A stretch of 64,000 bases of DNA from Odoribacter laneus YIT 12061 (GCF_000243215.1 NZ_JH594598.1:1-64000), one strand, 5' to 3'; counted from the first letter of the stretch, positions 19,264 through 28,755 are shown. Numbers and translations are program-made. The notes: a model not told the origin generated them from the sequence alone.

Positions 19264-20235
19264 ATGCGAAAAACAGGATATCGATTTAACCCCGAAACAC
19301 TGTCTTACGATAAAATAGAGATTACATGGCGTAAAAAATTATGGGTATTTACCAAAAAACTATTTTCTACCCTCTCTTTAGCTGTCATTATCTTTTTTAT
19401 TTTTGCCGCATTCATTGACTCTCCCAAAGAAAAAGCACTGAAACGGGAAAAAGAGGAAATTCTGGCTCAATATCGGCTTCTCAGCAAGGAAGTGGAAAAA
19501 CTGGACGGAATATTGAAAAATCTGGAATCCAGAGACGACAATATTTACCGGGTGATTTTTGAGACGGAGCCCATCGATGCTTCTATCCGCAGGGCTGGCT
19601 CCGGAGGGGTAAATAAATACGAACATCTGAAAGATTTAAAAGATGCCGACCTGATCATCGGAACAAGTAAAAAGCTCGATGAATTGTCGAAAGCCCTTTA
19701 TATTCAAAGTAAATCTTATGATGAAGTAGAAGCTTTGGCAAAAGATAAGCTAAAAATGATGGCTTCTATCCCGGCCATTATTCCGATTTCTTTAAAAGAT
19801 CCGCGGAATCGGGTATCTTCTGCCTTTGGCTATCGGATGCATCCCTTTTATAAAACAGTAAAATTGCATGCCGGTATGGACTTTTCCGGAGCTATGGGGA
19901 CTCCGATCCACGCTACCGGAGACGGGAAAGTCATCGCAGCCGAAATACAGAGAGGTTATGGAAAATGTGTAGTCATCGACCATGGTTTCAGTTATAAAAC
20001 TCTATACGGGCATCTGAGTAAATACAATGTAAAAGTAGGACAAAAAGTAAAGCGAGGAGATATTATTGCCTATATGGGCAATACCGGAATGTCTTTCGGG
20101 CCGCACGTCCATTATGAAGTGAAGAAAAATGACCGGCCCGTAGATCCCATCAACTACTATTTCAATGATCTGACGCCGGACGAATACGAAGAGCTGGTAG
20201 CCAAAGCCAACAACACAGGTCAGACAATGGATTAA
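19264..20235 (+). CDS. M23 family metallopeptidase, membrane-anchored
   Basis: Peptidoglycan endopeptidase of the LytM/M23 type. The frame is open from 19018, but the first 82 codons lie inside alaS and the promoter; the ATG at 19264 (MRKTGYRFNP; 323 residues) follows the -7 element correctly. A single membrane segment (about 35-52) is followed by a short coiled coil (55-95), then the M23 domain from about 180. The zinc ligands are His202, Asp206 (LHAGMDFSG) and His283 (HVH), with His250 as the catalytic His (YGHLSKY). It heads a likely operon with a MerR-type regulator, a Nif3-like protein and a zinc-ribbon protein, which suggests linked control of cell-wall and general growth functions. Confidence 0.92.
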   Translation: MRKTGYRFNPETLSYDKIEITWRKKLWVFTKKLFSTLSLAVIIFFIFAAFIDSPKEKALKREKEEILAQYRLLSKEVEKLDGILKNLESRDDNIYRVIFETEPIDASIRRAGSGGVNKYEHLKDLKDADLIIGTSKKLDELSKALYIQSKSYDEVEALAKDKLKMMASIPAIIPISLKDPRNRVSSAFGYRMHPFYKTVKLHAGMDFSGAMGTPIHATGDGKVIAAEIQRGYGKCVVIDHGFSYKTLYGHLSKYNVKVGQKVKRGDIIAYMGNTGMSFGPHVHYEVKKNDRPVDPINYYFNDLTPDEYEELVAKANNTGQTMD

Positions 20236-20276
20236 TCTTCAGGAGCTTTAATCACCATAAAAGATACTATTTTCAG

Positions 20277-20621
20277 ATGGACTCAGAGAAACCGACCTTA
20301 AAAGTATATTATTCTATCGGAGAAGTTGCCAAAATGTTTAACGTCAATACTTCTCTGATCCGATTTTGGGAAAAGGAATTCGACATCATAAATCCCCATA
20401 AAAATAAAAAGGGAAACAGACAATTCACCCGAACGGATGTGGATAATTTCCATCTTATTTATCATCTGGTCAAAGAAAAAGGAATGACGCTTAAAGGGGC
20501 CCAGCTGAAGCTCAGCGAAAGCAAAGCCGAAACAGAAGCGAATTTTGAAGTAGTCAAGCGCCTGAAAGCCATTAAAGAAGAACTCATTCAAATCAAAGAA
20601 CAACTTTCAGCAAAAAACTAA
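20277..20621 (+). CDS. MerR family transcriptional regulator
   Basis: Small DNA-binding protein of 114 residues. An N-terminal MerR winged helix-turn-helix is clear (YYSIGEVAKMFNVNTSLIRFW at about 11-31, then NRQFTRTDVDNFHLIY). A C-terminal helix (about 75-114) probably makes the dimer coiled coil. There are no cysteines suited to metal or redox sensing and no effector domain, so it may be a constitutive or protein-responsive regulator. It lies 41 bases after the M23 peptidase gene and 50 before the Nif3-like gene, in a likely operon. The target is unknown. Confidence 0.9.
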   Translation: MDSEKPTLKVYYSIGEVAKMFNVNTSLIRFWEKEFDIINPHKNKKGNRQFTRTDVDNFHLIYHLVKEKGMTLKGAQLKLSESKAETEANFEVVKRLKAIKEELIQIKEQLSAKN

Positions 20622-20671
20622 ATATACTTTACTTTTATAGCCCTATTAGTTGGTATTACGAAACATTCTCT

Positions 20672-21763
20672 ATGCAAGTAAAAGATCTGACTTCAGTAAT
20701 TGAAGAGTTCGCACCCTTAAGTCTTCAGGAAGATTACGACAATGCGGGACTCATCTGCGGACATCCGGAAAATGAAGTATCTTCCGTACTCCTCTGTACC
20801 GATGTAACAGAAGATGTAGTAGAAGAAGCGATTGCCGGTAATCACAACCTGGTGATCAGTCATCATCCACTCAGCATCAAAGCCCTTAAGAACCTGGTTC
20901 CCGACAACTGGATCAAACGCTGTTTTATCAAAGCGATTAAAAACGATATCAATATTTACGCCGCTCATACCAATATGGACGCCGTTATCAACGGCGTAAG
21001 CGGAAAAATGGCCGATAAGCTGGAACTCATTGAGCGGGAAATTCTCCAACCGGCAGGTAAATTATACACCTTCTGTTTTTATACGCCTATGGAAGAAGCA
21101 GAGAGGGTAAGGGCTGCTTTACTGGATGCCGGAGCCGGAGCCATCGGAAATTACAGCCATTGTTCTTTCAATACGCAAGGATCCGGCACTTTTTTACCCG
21201 GAGAAAATACACATCCTTTTTGTGGCGAACGGGGAGAATTACATACAGAAACGGAAATTAAAACGGAAATTACAGTCCCGGAACAGCTGCTTTCTTCTTG
21301 TATCCGCCTTTTAAACGAAGTTCACCCCTACGAAGAACCGGTTTGCAATATCATACCTTTAGAAAACCAGAATCCTGTCACCGGTTTTGGAATCATCGGG
21401 GAATTAGAGCAAGCGGTAAATACCCACGAATTTTTGCAAAGAGTAAAAAGTATTTTTCACTGTGGTATTATCCGTCACAGCCCGATTTGTAAACCTGAAG
21501 TAAAAAGAGTAGCTGTTTGCGGAGGGTCGGGAGCCTTTCTTTCCCAAAAAGCGATGCAGGCAGCTGCCGACATATATATTTCGGGAGATTTTAAATACCA
21601 CGACTTTTTTATGACAGAAAACCGAATGATTTTAGCCGATATCGGGCATTATGAAAGTGAACAATATACAAAAGAAATTTTTTATGAGTTAGTTACAAAA
21701 AAAATATCTAAATTTGCGGTTCAGTTTTCTAAGATCAATACAAATCCGATAAATTATTTATAA
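20672..21763 (+). CDS. Nif3-like dinuclear metal centre protein
   Basis: Nif3/YbgI family protein of 363 residues, the longer form that has an inserted PII-like domain (about 125-250) between two metal-binding halves. The metal ligands seen are His64-His65 (ISHHPLS), Asp103 (AAHTNMDAV), and His326 and Glu328 (DIGHYESEQYT). Some members are annotated as GTP cyclohydrolase 1 type 2 homologues, but the physiological function is unsettled. The start is an ATG with the family-typical MQVKDLTSVIEEFAP. The next gene begins only 3 bases after the stop, so the two are probably translated together. Confidence 0.93.
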   Translation: MQVKDLTSVIEEFAPLSLQEDYDNAGLICGHPENEVSSVLLCTDVTEDVVEEAIAGNHNLVISHHPLSIKALKNLVPDNWIKRCFIKAIKNDINIYAAHTNMDAVINGVSGKMADKLELIEREILQPAGKLYTFCFYTPMEEAERVRAALLDAGAGAIGNYSHCSFNTQGSGTFLPGENTHPFCGERGELHTETEIKTEITVPEQLLSSCIRLLNEVHPYEEPVCNIIPLENQNPVTGFGIIGELEQAVNTHEFLQRVKSIFHCGIIRHSPICKPEVKRVAVCGGSGAFLSQKAMQAAADIYISGDFKYHDFFMTENRMILADIGHYESEQYTKEIFYELVTKKISKFAVQFSKINTNPINYL

Positions 21764-21766
21764 TAT

Positions 21767-22606
21767 ATGGCAAACAACAACGAAAAACTGCAAGAATTGA
21801 CAATCGAAGAGAAATTGCAGCACCTGTACGAATTACAACGTATCGATACAGAAATTGATAAAATCCGTACATTAAGAGGTGAACTTCCTTTGGAAGTACA
21901 GGATTTGGAAGACGAGCTTGCCGGTTTGGAAACCCGCCTTGAAAATCTGAAAACGGAAATCAGCGAAGCAGAAAAAAGTGTCAGTCAGAAAAAACTGGAA
22001 ATTTCGAAATCAGAAGAGCTGATAAAAAAATATAGCGACCAGCTGGACAATGTCCGGAACAACCGCGAATACGATGCTTTAAGCAAAGAAATTGAATTCC
22101 AAAAACTGGAAATTGAATTGCAACAAAAGCGAATCCGGGAAGCACTGAAAACGAAATCTGAAAAAGAGGAAGCACTGGAAATTTCTTCCCAACAATACGA
22201 AGAAAAGAAAGCAGACCTGGAGGCTAAAAAAGCGGAATTGGATGATATTATTGCCGAAACTCATAAAGACGAAGAGGACCTGATCAAAAAGTCGGAACAA
22301 TTATCTCAAAATATAGAAGAACGCCTATTGACAGCATATAAACGCATCCGGGCGAATGCTCGTAATGGTTTGGCTGTAGTAACTGTAGACAGGGATGCAT
22401 GCGGCGGTTGCTTCAACAATATCCCTCCCCAACGGCAATTAGACATTCGTTCCCGCAAAAAAATCATCGTCTGTGAATATTGCGGCCGGATCCTCATTGA
22501 CAAATATATTTGTGATTACGACGGAAGTATGCAGAAAGCAGACTTGGAAACAGCCTTAGAAGCCCAAAAGAAAAAAGGAAGAAGAATCAAAAAATCCGAC
22601 GAATAA
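21767..22606 (+). CDS. Coiled-coil C4 zinc-ribbon protein
   Basis: Protein of 279 residues with a long helical coiled coil (about 20-200, rich in Glu, Lys and Leu) and a C-terminal zinc ribbon made by CGGC (212-215) and CEYC (236-239). This matches the DUF164/zf-RING_7 family of conserved bacterial proteins, whose members have been linked to nucleic-acid binding or to envelope-related functions. It lies directly downstream of the Nif3-like gene, a pairing common in many bacteria, and is the last gene of the operon: a terminator overlaps the end of the frame. The molecular function is not established. Confidence 0.9.
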   Translation: MANNNEKLQELTIEEKLQHLYELQRIDTEIDKIRTLRGELPLEVQDLEDELAGLETRLENLKTEISEAEKSVSQKKLEISKSEELIKKYSDQLDNVRNNREYDALSKEIEFQKLEIELQQKRIREALKTKSEKEEALEISSQQYEEKKADLEAKKAELDDIIAETHKDEEDLIKKSEQLSQNIEERLLTAYKRIRANARNGLAVVTVDRDACGGCFNNIPPQRQLDIRSRKKIIVCEYCGRILIDKYICDYDGSMQKADLETALEAQKKKGRRIKKSDE

Positions 22607-22633
22607 AAAAAGGCTGCTCAGGCAGCTTTTTTT
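22607..22633 (+). terminator. Terminator after the zinc-ribbon gene
   Basis: The stem GGCTGC (22612-22617) with GCAGC (22622-22626) is flanked by an A-run and an eight-T run. It starts directly after the stop codon. Confidence 0.85.
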
Positions 22634-22720
22634 AATGAGAAAATCTGAAAACGAAGAAAGATATACATTTCCCGTTTTCTGTTTTCTAATTTTTAACTAT
22701 CAAATTTTCAAATTCACACC

Positions 22721-25342
22721 ATGATTGCGACGAATTACAATCCGAAAGAAAGCGAAGAGAAGTGGTATCAGTACTGGATGGAACATAAATTTTTCCATTC
22801 GGAAGTAGATAACAGCAGAGAACCTTACTGCATCGTCATCCCGCCTCCCAACGTCACCGGAGTACTTCACATGGGACATATGCTGAACAATACCATTCAG
22901 GACGCATTGATTCGCCGGGCCCGTTTACAAGGGAAAAATGCTTGCTGGGTACCCGGAACAGACCACGCTTCCATTTCCACGGAAGCCAAAGTCGTCGCAA
23001 AACTGAAAAGTGAAGGAATCAACAAACGGGATATCAGCCGGGAAGAATTTTTGAAATATGCCTGGGAATGGACACATAAATACGGAGGCATTATCCTGCA
23101 ACAATTAAAACGGCTGGGAGCTTCCTGCGACTGGGACCGAACGTGTTTTACAATGGACGAACCCCGTTCTAAAAGCGTTATCAAGGTCTTTGTCGATCTC
23201 TATAATAAAGGTTATATTTATAAAGGAGTACGGATGGTCAACTGGGATCCGGCTGCCCAAACCGCCATTTCCGACGAAGAAGTAATCTACAAAGAAGAAA
23301 AGAGTAAACTCTATTATCTGAGATATAAAATCGTCGGTGAAGAAGATTATATTACGATAGCGACAACCCGACCGGAAACCATATTAGGAGACTCTGCCGT
23401 ATGCGTAAATCCCAACGATCCGCGTTTCACTCATCTGGCCGGGAAGAGATGTATTGTACCGCTGGTAAACCGGGAAATTCCGATTATACAGGATGAATAT
23501 GTAGATATGGAATTCGGAACCGGAGCATTGAAAATTACGCCGGCTCACGACATTAACGACTACGAAATCGGATATAAACATCAACTGGAGACTATCGATA
23601 TTTTTAACGATGATGGAACGATGAGCGAAGCCGCTCAATTTTTTATCGGACACGACCGCTTTGAAGTGCGGAAAGAAATCATTCCGGAATTGGAAAAAGC
23701 AGGGAATCTGGTAAAAATCGAGGACTACGACAATAAAGTAGGCTATTCCGAGCGCACCCATGTTGTCATCGAGCCAAAGCTATCCATGCAGTGGTTTGTA
23801 AAAATGAAAGCATTGGCACAACCGGCTCTGGAAGCTGTCATGAACGACGAAGTAATTCTCATACCGGCAAAATATAAAAATACCTATCGCTACTGGATGG
23901 AGAACGTAAAAGATTGGTGTATTAGCCGGCAACTCTGGTGGGGACACCGGATTCCGGTTTATTACTTGCCGGGAGGTCATGATTATGTGGTAGCGGAAAC
24001 CCCCGAGGAAGCCCTTAAACAGGTAAAAGAAAAATTCGGGAAAGACCTAACCGCCGATCAGTTGCGTCAGGATGAAGATTGCCTGGACACTTGGTTTTCT
24101 TCCTGGTTATGGCCGATCTCCGTTTTCGACGGAATCAATCACCCGGATAACGCCGATATTAACTATTATTACCCAACCAATGATTTGGTTTCCGGCCCGG
24201 ATATTCTATTCTTCTGGATTGCCCGTATGATTATTGCCGGCTATGAATACCGGAAACAGAAACCTTTTACAAATGTTTACCTGACGGGAATCGTACGGGA
24301 TAAATTACATCGGAAGATGTCAAAATCTCTGGGCAATTCTCCGGACCCGCTGGAATTAATCGATAAATACGGAGCCGACGGCGTTCGGGTAGGTATGCTG
24401 CTTTGTTCACCCGCCGGAGGAGATTTGCTATTTGACGAAAGTTTACCCGAACAAGGACGTAATTTTACGACTAAAATCTGGAACGCATTCCGTTTAGTAA
24501 AATCGTGGGATACAGCCGAAATACCGCAACCTCTTCATTCCAAATTGGCTTTAGAATGGTTTGAAAATACTTTACACAAACTCAAGGAAACCCTGAACAC
24601 CCAATTTGAACAATACCGGATCTCCGAAGCGTTGATGACCATTTATACCGGATTCCGGGATGAATTCTCCTCCTGGTTGCTGGAAATCATTAAACCCGGT
24701 TATGCACAACCGATTGACCGGCAAACGTACGAAAAGACGATCCGCTTGTTCGAAGAATTGCTGCAGTTATTACATCCCTTTATGCCCTTTATCACGGAAG
24801 AAATCTGGCAAAACCTGCGGGAAAGACAAGCGGGCGAAAGTATTATGGTTTCTCTCCTCCCTGCGGATACAAAATACGATGCCCCCTTACTAAGCGATTT
24901 TGAATATGTAAAAGACATCATCGTCGGAATCCGGAATGTCCGCAAGCAAAACAATATAGCTTTCAAAGATAGTTTGGAGTTGAAAATAAAGCAAAACAAC
25001 CGTTATCCAGCTGCTTTCGAAAGTATTATTTGTAAAATGGGAAATATCAGCGATGCGGAAATAATAACAGAACCCTTAAAGGGAGCCTGGAGCTTTATTG
25101 TCGATACCGTAGAATACTTTATTCCCGCGACAAGCCAGGTAGATACAGCGGAACTAAAAGCAAAATTACAAGAAGAACTGAAGTATACCCAAGGCTTTTT
25201 AAAATCTGTGATCGCTAAACTCAGCAATGAACGTTTTGTCAACGGCGCTCCGGCACAGGTCGTTGCTAACGAACGTAAGAAACAATCGGATGCAGAAGCT
25301 AAGATCAAAGCTATCGAAACTCAACTGGCAGAACTCCAGTAA
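22721..25342 (+). CDS. valS: Valine--tRNA ligase
   Basis: Class I synthetase of 873 residues that charges tRNA-Val, with a CP1 editing domain that removes threonine. Seen: the HIGH-type motif HMGH at 50-53 after PPPNVTGVL; the ValRS signature GTDHASIST; the editing-domain ATTRPET; the KMSKS motif at 532-536; an anticodon-binding helical domain; and a C-terminal coiled coil (about 810-873) typical of ValRS. The start gives [15 protein letters not shown], as in relatives. It stands between two terminators and is probably monocistronic. Confidence 0.97.
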   Translation: MIATNYNPKESEEKWYQYWMEHKFFHSEVDNSREPYCIVIPPPNVTGVLHMGHMLNNTIQDALIRRARLQGKNACWVPGTDHASISTEAKVVAKLKSEGINKRDISREEFLKYAWEWTHKYGGIILQQLKRLGASCDWDRTCFTMDEPRSKSVIKVFVDLYNKGYIYKGVRMVNWDPAAQTAISDEEVIYKEEKSKLYYLRYKIVGEEDYITIATTRPETILGDSAVCVNPNDPRFTHLAGKRCIVPLVNREIPIIQDEYVDMEFGTGALKITPAHDINDYEIGYKHQLETIDIFNDDGTMSEAAQFFIGHDRFEVRKEIIPELEKAGNLVKIEDYDNKVGYSERTHVVIEPKLSMQWFVKMKALAQPALEAVMNDEVILIPAKYKNTYRYWMENVKDWCISRQLWWGHRIPVYYLPGGHDYVVAETPEEALKQVKEKFGKDLTADQLRQDEDCLDTWFSSWLWPISVFDGINHPDNADINYYYPTNDLVSGPDILFFWIARMIIAGYEYRKQKPFTNVYLTGIVRDKLHRKMSKSLGNSPDPLELIDKYGADGVRVGMLLCSPAGGDLLFDESLPEQGRNFTTKIWNAFRLVKSWDTAEIPQPLHSKLALEWFENTLHKLKETLNTQFEQYRISEALMTIYTGFRDEFSSWLLEIIKPGYAQPIDRQTYEKTIRLFEELLQLLHPFMPFITEEIWQNLRERQAGESIMVSLLPADTKYDAPLLSDFEYVKDIIVGIRNVRKQNNIAFKDSLELKIKQNNRYPAAFESIICKMGNISDAEIITEPLKGAWSFIVDTVEYFIPATSQVDTAELKAKLQEELKYTQGFLKSVIAKLSNERFVNGAPAQVVANERKKQSDAEAKIKAIETQLAELQ

Positions 25343-25381
25343 AAAACGGAGGTAAAGCAGGGATATTCCCGAAATAACAAA

Positions 25382-25417
25382 AAACCGGGCAAACTCGCAA
25401 GGAGTTTGTCCGGTTTA
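25382..25417. terminator. Terminator after valS
   Basis: A long stem (AAACCGG.CAAACTC with GAGTTTG.CCGGTTT) has one internal mismatch and a 5-base loop, 40 bases after the valS stop. T-runs are short, but the stem is strong. It is near-symmetrical and may serve both strands. The rest of the gap up to 25603 shows nothing more. Confidence 0.75.
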
Positions 25418-25603
25418 TGTGTTCGAGTATCCCTTCGAAACTAGTTTAAAATGCCTTTTAAGCTTCCGTCCCCCCCCATCTGTCTCGTGTCAGTTTATTT
25501 CTACCCGAAACGCTGTCTTCTCAAAAACAAAGTTTTACTTTCGGACAGATGCTCTATTCCGGTAATTTTCCTTACGTCTTGACCTTCAAACCGGTGTTTC
25601 CGC

Positions 25604-26131
25604 TTATTCTGACTTCAAGGAAGCCGGCGTTTTTAACGCCTTTTCTATTTCTAAAATCAGTTTTTGAAAAGACGTCTCATCATCTCCTTCTCCCGCATAA
25701 AGAATCTTTCCATCCCGGTCTATGATGAAATTCCGGGGAATAATAGCTGTAGCAAACTGAGCATAAATTTTCCGGTCCGGATCCATTCCCATAGGAAAAG
25801 TATGTCCTCTTTTCTCGCGAAAAGCTTTGATTTTTTCATAACTGTCCTGACGGGAGATGGGTAAAAAAACAAAATTTTTTCCTTGAAAACGATCGATAAT
25901 GTCGGTTTGTACACGAGCCAATTCACGTATACAATCAGGGCACCAAGTCGCCCAGAAATTCAATAACACAACTTTTCCTCTCAAATCCTTCATCTGTATC
26001 GTCTGTCCGTCAAACATTTTTACTTCAAAATCCGGCACAGTCATTCCCGTTTTTACCAAAGTTTCCGCTTTCTGGGCAAAGGTCATTCCGCTTATCGCAG
26101 CGAATAACAAAACAAATATTACTTTTTTCAT
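25604..26131 (-). CDS. TlpA-like thiol-disulfide protein, secreted
   Basis: Small envelope thioredoxin-fold protein of 175 residues. The signal peptide runs to about residue 19 (TFAQ|K). The redox motif is WATWCPDC (Cys64 and Cys67), and the cis-Pro loop is AIIPRNFIID. The CPDC dipeptide is uncommon but found in TlpA/ResA-like proteins. The likely role is disulfide reduction outside the cytoplasm. A perfect -7 TATCTTTG at 26166-26173 supports the start at 26131. No partner is nearby. Confidence 0.88.
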   Translation of the reverse strand: MKKVIFVLLFAAISGMTFAQKAETLVKTGMTVPDFEVKMFDGQTIQMKDLRGKVVLLNFWATWCPDCIRELARVQTDIIDRFQGKNFVFLPISRQDSYEKIKAFREKRGHTFPMGMDPDRKIYAQFATAIIPRNFIIDRDGKILYAGEGDDETSFQKLILEIEKALKTPASLKSE

Positions 26132-26165
26132 ATCCTTTTTCTTTTATAAAAACACATCCACCAAA

Positions 26166-26173
26166 CAAAGATA
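26166..26173 (-). promoter_or_regulatory. -7 element for the TlpA-like gene
   Basis: Minus-strand TATCTTTG, a perfect consensus match, lies 34 bases before the start codon. No -33 TTTG is visible. Confidence 0.55.
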
Positions 26174-26316
26174 AAATTAAATTCATTTGAATGCGTAAAA
26201 AGTTTAAGGGGAAAGAAAGAAAATATTTTCATCCCTTTTAATTAACTTTCCTTTTTCAGGCTTATTGATTCTCCCATTTTTATATTGTAAGTTTACCTGC
26301 TGAAAAATACAGTAAA

Positions 26317-27594
26317 ATGAAATACAATCTAAACGATAAACCCGGTATTTTCCCGATGTTTATGTATGGGCTACAGTGGTGGATTGTCTCGATTCCCTGT
26401 GTAGTCATTATGGGCATTATTGTCGCCCAATTACATTCGACTGATGCCAGCGGACAAATTTTCTATATGCAAAAATTGTTCGGCGTAATGGGTATTGCCA
26501 TGACGGCCCAAGTTCTCTGGGGACATCGGCTTCCGATTATTATCGGGCCGGCATCTGTACTGCTCATCGGAATTTTAGCTGCTATTTCCGTGGGCACAGC
26601 AGCCATTTACACCGCTATTTTCGTATGTGGAATTTTTGTAGCCCTTTTAGCTTTTTGCGGACTTCTCTCCCATCTGCAAGCCATTTTCACTCCCCGTATC
26701 ATTATTGTAATCCTTTGTCTGATTGCTTTCACCCTAGCGCCGGTCATTCTCCAATTGATCTTTACAAATACAGGTTCAGCCTCCTTTCAATTATTTTTTG
26801 CCCTTTTACTGGCTTTTGGCATGATCCTCGCCAACCGTTTACTCCGGGGCATCTGGAAATCGACTGTCGTCCTTTGCGGCATCCTGGCAGGCAGCTTTAT
26901 TTATTACAGCATAGAAGGATTTCCGCTTCTTCCTTCCCTCATCCCCCTTCCTGCTACAGAAACTCATTTCTGGCTTTGGCCCCTGCATTTCGACGGAGGA
27001 GTTATTCTTTCTTTCTTCTTTTGCTTTATCGCCTTAATCGTGAATGAACTGGGTTCCATACAAGCCGTAGGCCAGATGATCGGAGCAGACAACATGGAAA
27101 AACGAACGACCCGGGGAGTCGGATTTATCGGATTATCGAATATATTGTCAGGAATCTGCGGCATTATCGGACCGGTGGATTACTCCATGAGCCCTGGTAT
27201 TATCGCCGCAACCGGCTGTGCTTCCCGTTATACCCTTATTCCTGCCGGCTTAGGTCTCGTCATTTGTGCTTTCTTTCCCGGTTTTATCCAAATATTGAAC
27301 TGCATCCCTGGAGTCGTTATGGGAAGCGTATTACTTTATTTAATGTCCTCACAGCTTTCTGCCGGACTGCAAATGCTTTCCCGCAGCAAAGCGGTGTCCG
27401 ATTTCAATAGCGGTATCATTATCGGATTTCCGCTTATGGTCGCTTTGATGCTGGCATTTGTTCCGCACGAAGTGATTGACCGGATCCCTGCTTTTATCCG
27501 GCCTATCGTAGGAAACGGATTTGTAATGGGCGTAATCTTTGTACTCCTGCTGGAACACATTATCTTAAAAAGTCCCAAACAGGAAAAAGGATAA
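26317..27594 (+). CDS. NCS2-type nucleobase permease
   Basis: Integral membrane protein of 425 residues with about 12-14 hydrophobic segments, of the xanthine/uracil permease (NCS2) family. It probably imports a purine or pyrimidine base with protons or sodium. The N-terminal segment FMYGLQWWIVSIP matches the family's first helix (GLQH). The conserved acidic motif after helix 7 is present as NELGSIQAVGQ (243-253, Glu244 being the usual substrate-contact position). The second GPASVLLIG segment is in helix 3. Substrate specificity cannot be assigned. It is not next to other nucleobase genes, so context does not help. Confidence 0.82.
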   Translation: MKYNLNDKPGIFPMFMYGLQWWIVSIPCVVIMGIIVAQLHSTDASGQIFYMQKLFGVMGIAMTAQVLWGHRLPIIIGPASVLLIGILAAISVGTAAIYTAIFVCGIFVALLAFCGLLSHLQAIFTPRIIIVILCLIAFTLAPVILQLIFTNTGSASFQLFFALLLAFGMILANRLLRGIWKSTVVLCGILAGSFIYYSIEGFPLLPSLIPLPATETHFWLWPLHFDGGVILSFFFCFIALIVNELGSIQAVGQMIGADNMEKRTTRGVGFIGLSNILSGICGIIGPVDYSMSPGIIAATGCASRYTLIPAGLGLVICAFFPGFIQILNCIPGVVMGSVLLYLMSSQLSAGLQMLSRSKAVSDFNSGIIIGFPLMVALMLAFVPHEVIDRIPAFIRPIVGNGFVMGVIFVLLLEHIILKSPKQEKG

Positions 27595-27687
27595 AAATCT
27601 AAAAGTTCAAAAATTCCAGAACATAAACGCAAAGATAAACCAAGCGGAGGTAAACAAAATTAAGCCGAAAAGGGGAAATATCGTATT

Positions 27688-28002
27688 CTACGAAATCTCT
27701 ACCTCCCATAAACAGTTCCGAAGGTCCACACAACCATTTTTTTTAAAACGAACCCCTTCCCGTTTCAACAGCTCACGTTGTTCCGGCCAATGCGGCACGA
27801 TACGTCCTCCACTATCCACTACCCGATGGCAGGGAAGTTGCAACACAGGCGGAACTTCAGCCAATGCTTTCCCTACCCGGCGGGCACATTGAGGCTGTCC
27901 GATCAATCTCGCAATCCAACCGTAGGTACACACCCTGCCAAACGGAATTTGCCGGACAATACTGTATACATCTTCATAAAAAGCCTCTTTATCTATGCTC
28001 AT
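27688..28002 (-). CDS. MGMT-domain protein, short form with catalytic Cys
   Basis: Only the C-terminal DNA-binding domain of the O6-alkylguanine-DNA alkyltransferase family, 104 residues. I chose the ATG at 28002 (MSIDKEAFYEDVYSIV); the upstream 22 codons run through hydrophobic residues not typical of the family. It resembles the alkyltransferase-like proteins (ATL/YbaZ), which flag alkylated guanine for nucleotide excision repair, in its length and in GRVCTYGWIARLIG and ARRVGKAL. Yet it keeps Cys58 in PCHRV, where ATL proteins normally have Trp, so it might still transfer alkyl groups. A full-length Ogt-type gene lies in the opposite direction 242 bases away. Confidence 0.85.
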   Translation of the reverse strand: MSIDKEAFYEDVYSIVRQIPFGRVCTYGWIARLIGQPQCARRVGKALAEVPPVLQLPCHRVVDSGGRIVPHWPEQRELLKREGVRFKKNGCVDLRNCLWEVEIS

Positions 28003-28042
28003 TCCTCTCTTAGTTTTTATAAATAGACAGAAAGCCTGAACG

Positions 28043-28099
28043 AAAAAGAAAGGAGAAATTTTTATCATAAAAATTCTCCCTGATCTCTCCTTTCTTTTT
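28043..28099. repeat. Nested inverted repeats between the two MGMT-family genes
   Basis: An outer 14-bp perfect inverted repeat (28043-28056 with 28086-28099; AAAAAGAAAGGAGA) encloses an inner 9-bp perfect one with a single-base loop (28057-28065 with 28067-28075). The GGAGA of the left arm can pair either with the near TCTCC (28075-28079) or with the far TCTCC (28086-28090), so two folds compete. The element lies in the 5' leader of the minus-strand gene if that is transcribed from the -7 at 28111-28118. Confidence 0.75.
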
Positions 28100-28110
28100 C
28101 AAAATCGAAA

Positions 28111-28118
28111 CAAAAATA
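28111..28118 (-). promoter_or_regulatory. -7 element for the short MGMT gene
   Basis: Minus-strand TATTTTTG is a perfect TAnnTTTG match. It would place the transcript start near 28104, directly before the nested hairpin. No clear -33 element. Confidence 0.4.
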
Positions 28119-28244
28119 CCGAATATTCCGATATTATACACTTTTCCACCCCTCCTTAAAAGTTCTCTTTCCGCCTAAACAGAATATACAATCAAAACTT
28201 TTAAGTCAACTTTCTTTTTTCTATCTTTCGAAAAAATAAAACTT

Positions 28245-28715
28245 ATGCAAGCGATTTATTTTTATGAAGGAGCCATCGGCCGTTATGGTATACAAGAAAC
28301 GGATGGACAATTAACCCGCCTGTGGGTAGGCGATCGTATCGCTTTCGTACCTCAGCAGCCGGAAAGAATAGAAACGCCTTTACTCCGGGAGGCAAAAGCT
28401 CAATTAGAGGCTTATTTCGAAAGACGCCTGCAAAAATTCAGTTTACCTCTTTTCCTCCAAGGGACAGCCTTCCAATTAAAAGTTTGGAAATTACTCCAGG
28501 ATATCCCTTATGGAGAAATCACTACCTACGGAGAAATAGCAGCCCTTAGTGGTAATCCGAAAGCCTGCCGGGCTGTCGGCAGAACCAATGGACAAAATCC
28601 CCTGCCTATCTTCATTCCCTGCCACCGGGTAGTCGGAAGTGGGAAAAAACTGGTCGGTTATACAGGTGGGTTAGACATAAAAATAAAACTCTTAGAAATA
28701 GAAGGAGTTTTATAA
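28245..28715 (+). CDS. ogt: Methylated-DNA--[protein]-cysteine S-methyltransferase
   Basis: Suicide repair protein of 156 residues that removes alkyl groups from O6-alkylguanine in DNA by transfer to its own Cys126. The active-site motif IPCHRVVGSG is intact, with the upstream RAVGRTNGQNP (arginine finger region) and the Tyr-containing GYTGGLDIK after it. The N-terminal domain (1-70) is short, as in Ogt. The length and motifs match the Ogt class. It is divergent from the short MGMT-domain gene. A weak -7 (TATCTTTC, 28222-28229, last base off) lies before it. Confidence 0.93.
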   Translation: MQAIYFYEGAIGRYGIQETDGQLTRLWVGDRIAFVPQQPERIETPLLREAKAQLEAYFERRLQKFSLPLFLQGTAFQLKVWKLLQDIPYGEITTYGEIAALSGNPKACRAVGRTNGQNPLPIFIPCHRVVGSGKKLVGYTGGLDIKIKLLEIEGVL

Positions 28716-28755
28716 AAATCACCCGAAGATTTTCACTTTTAATTTGAATCTTTCC

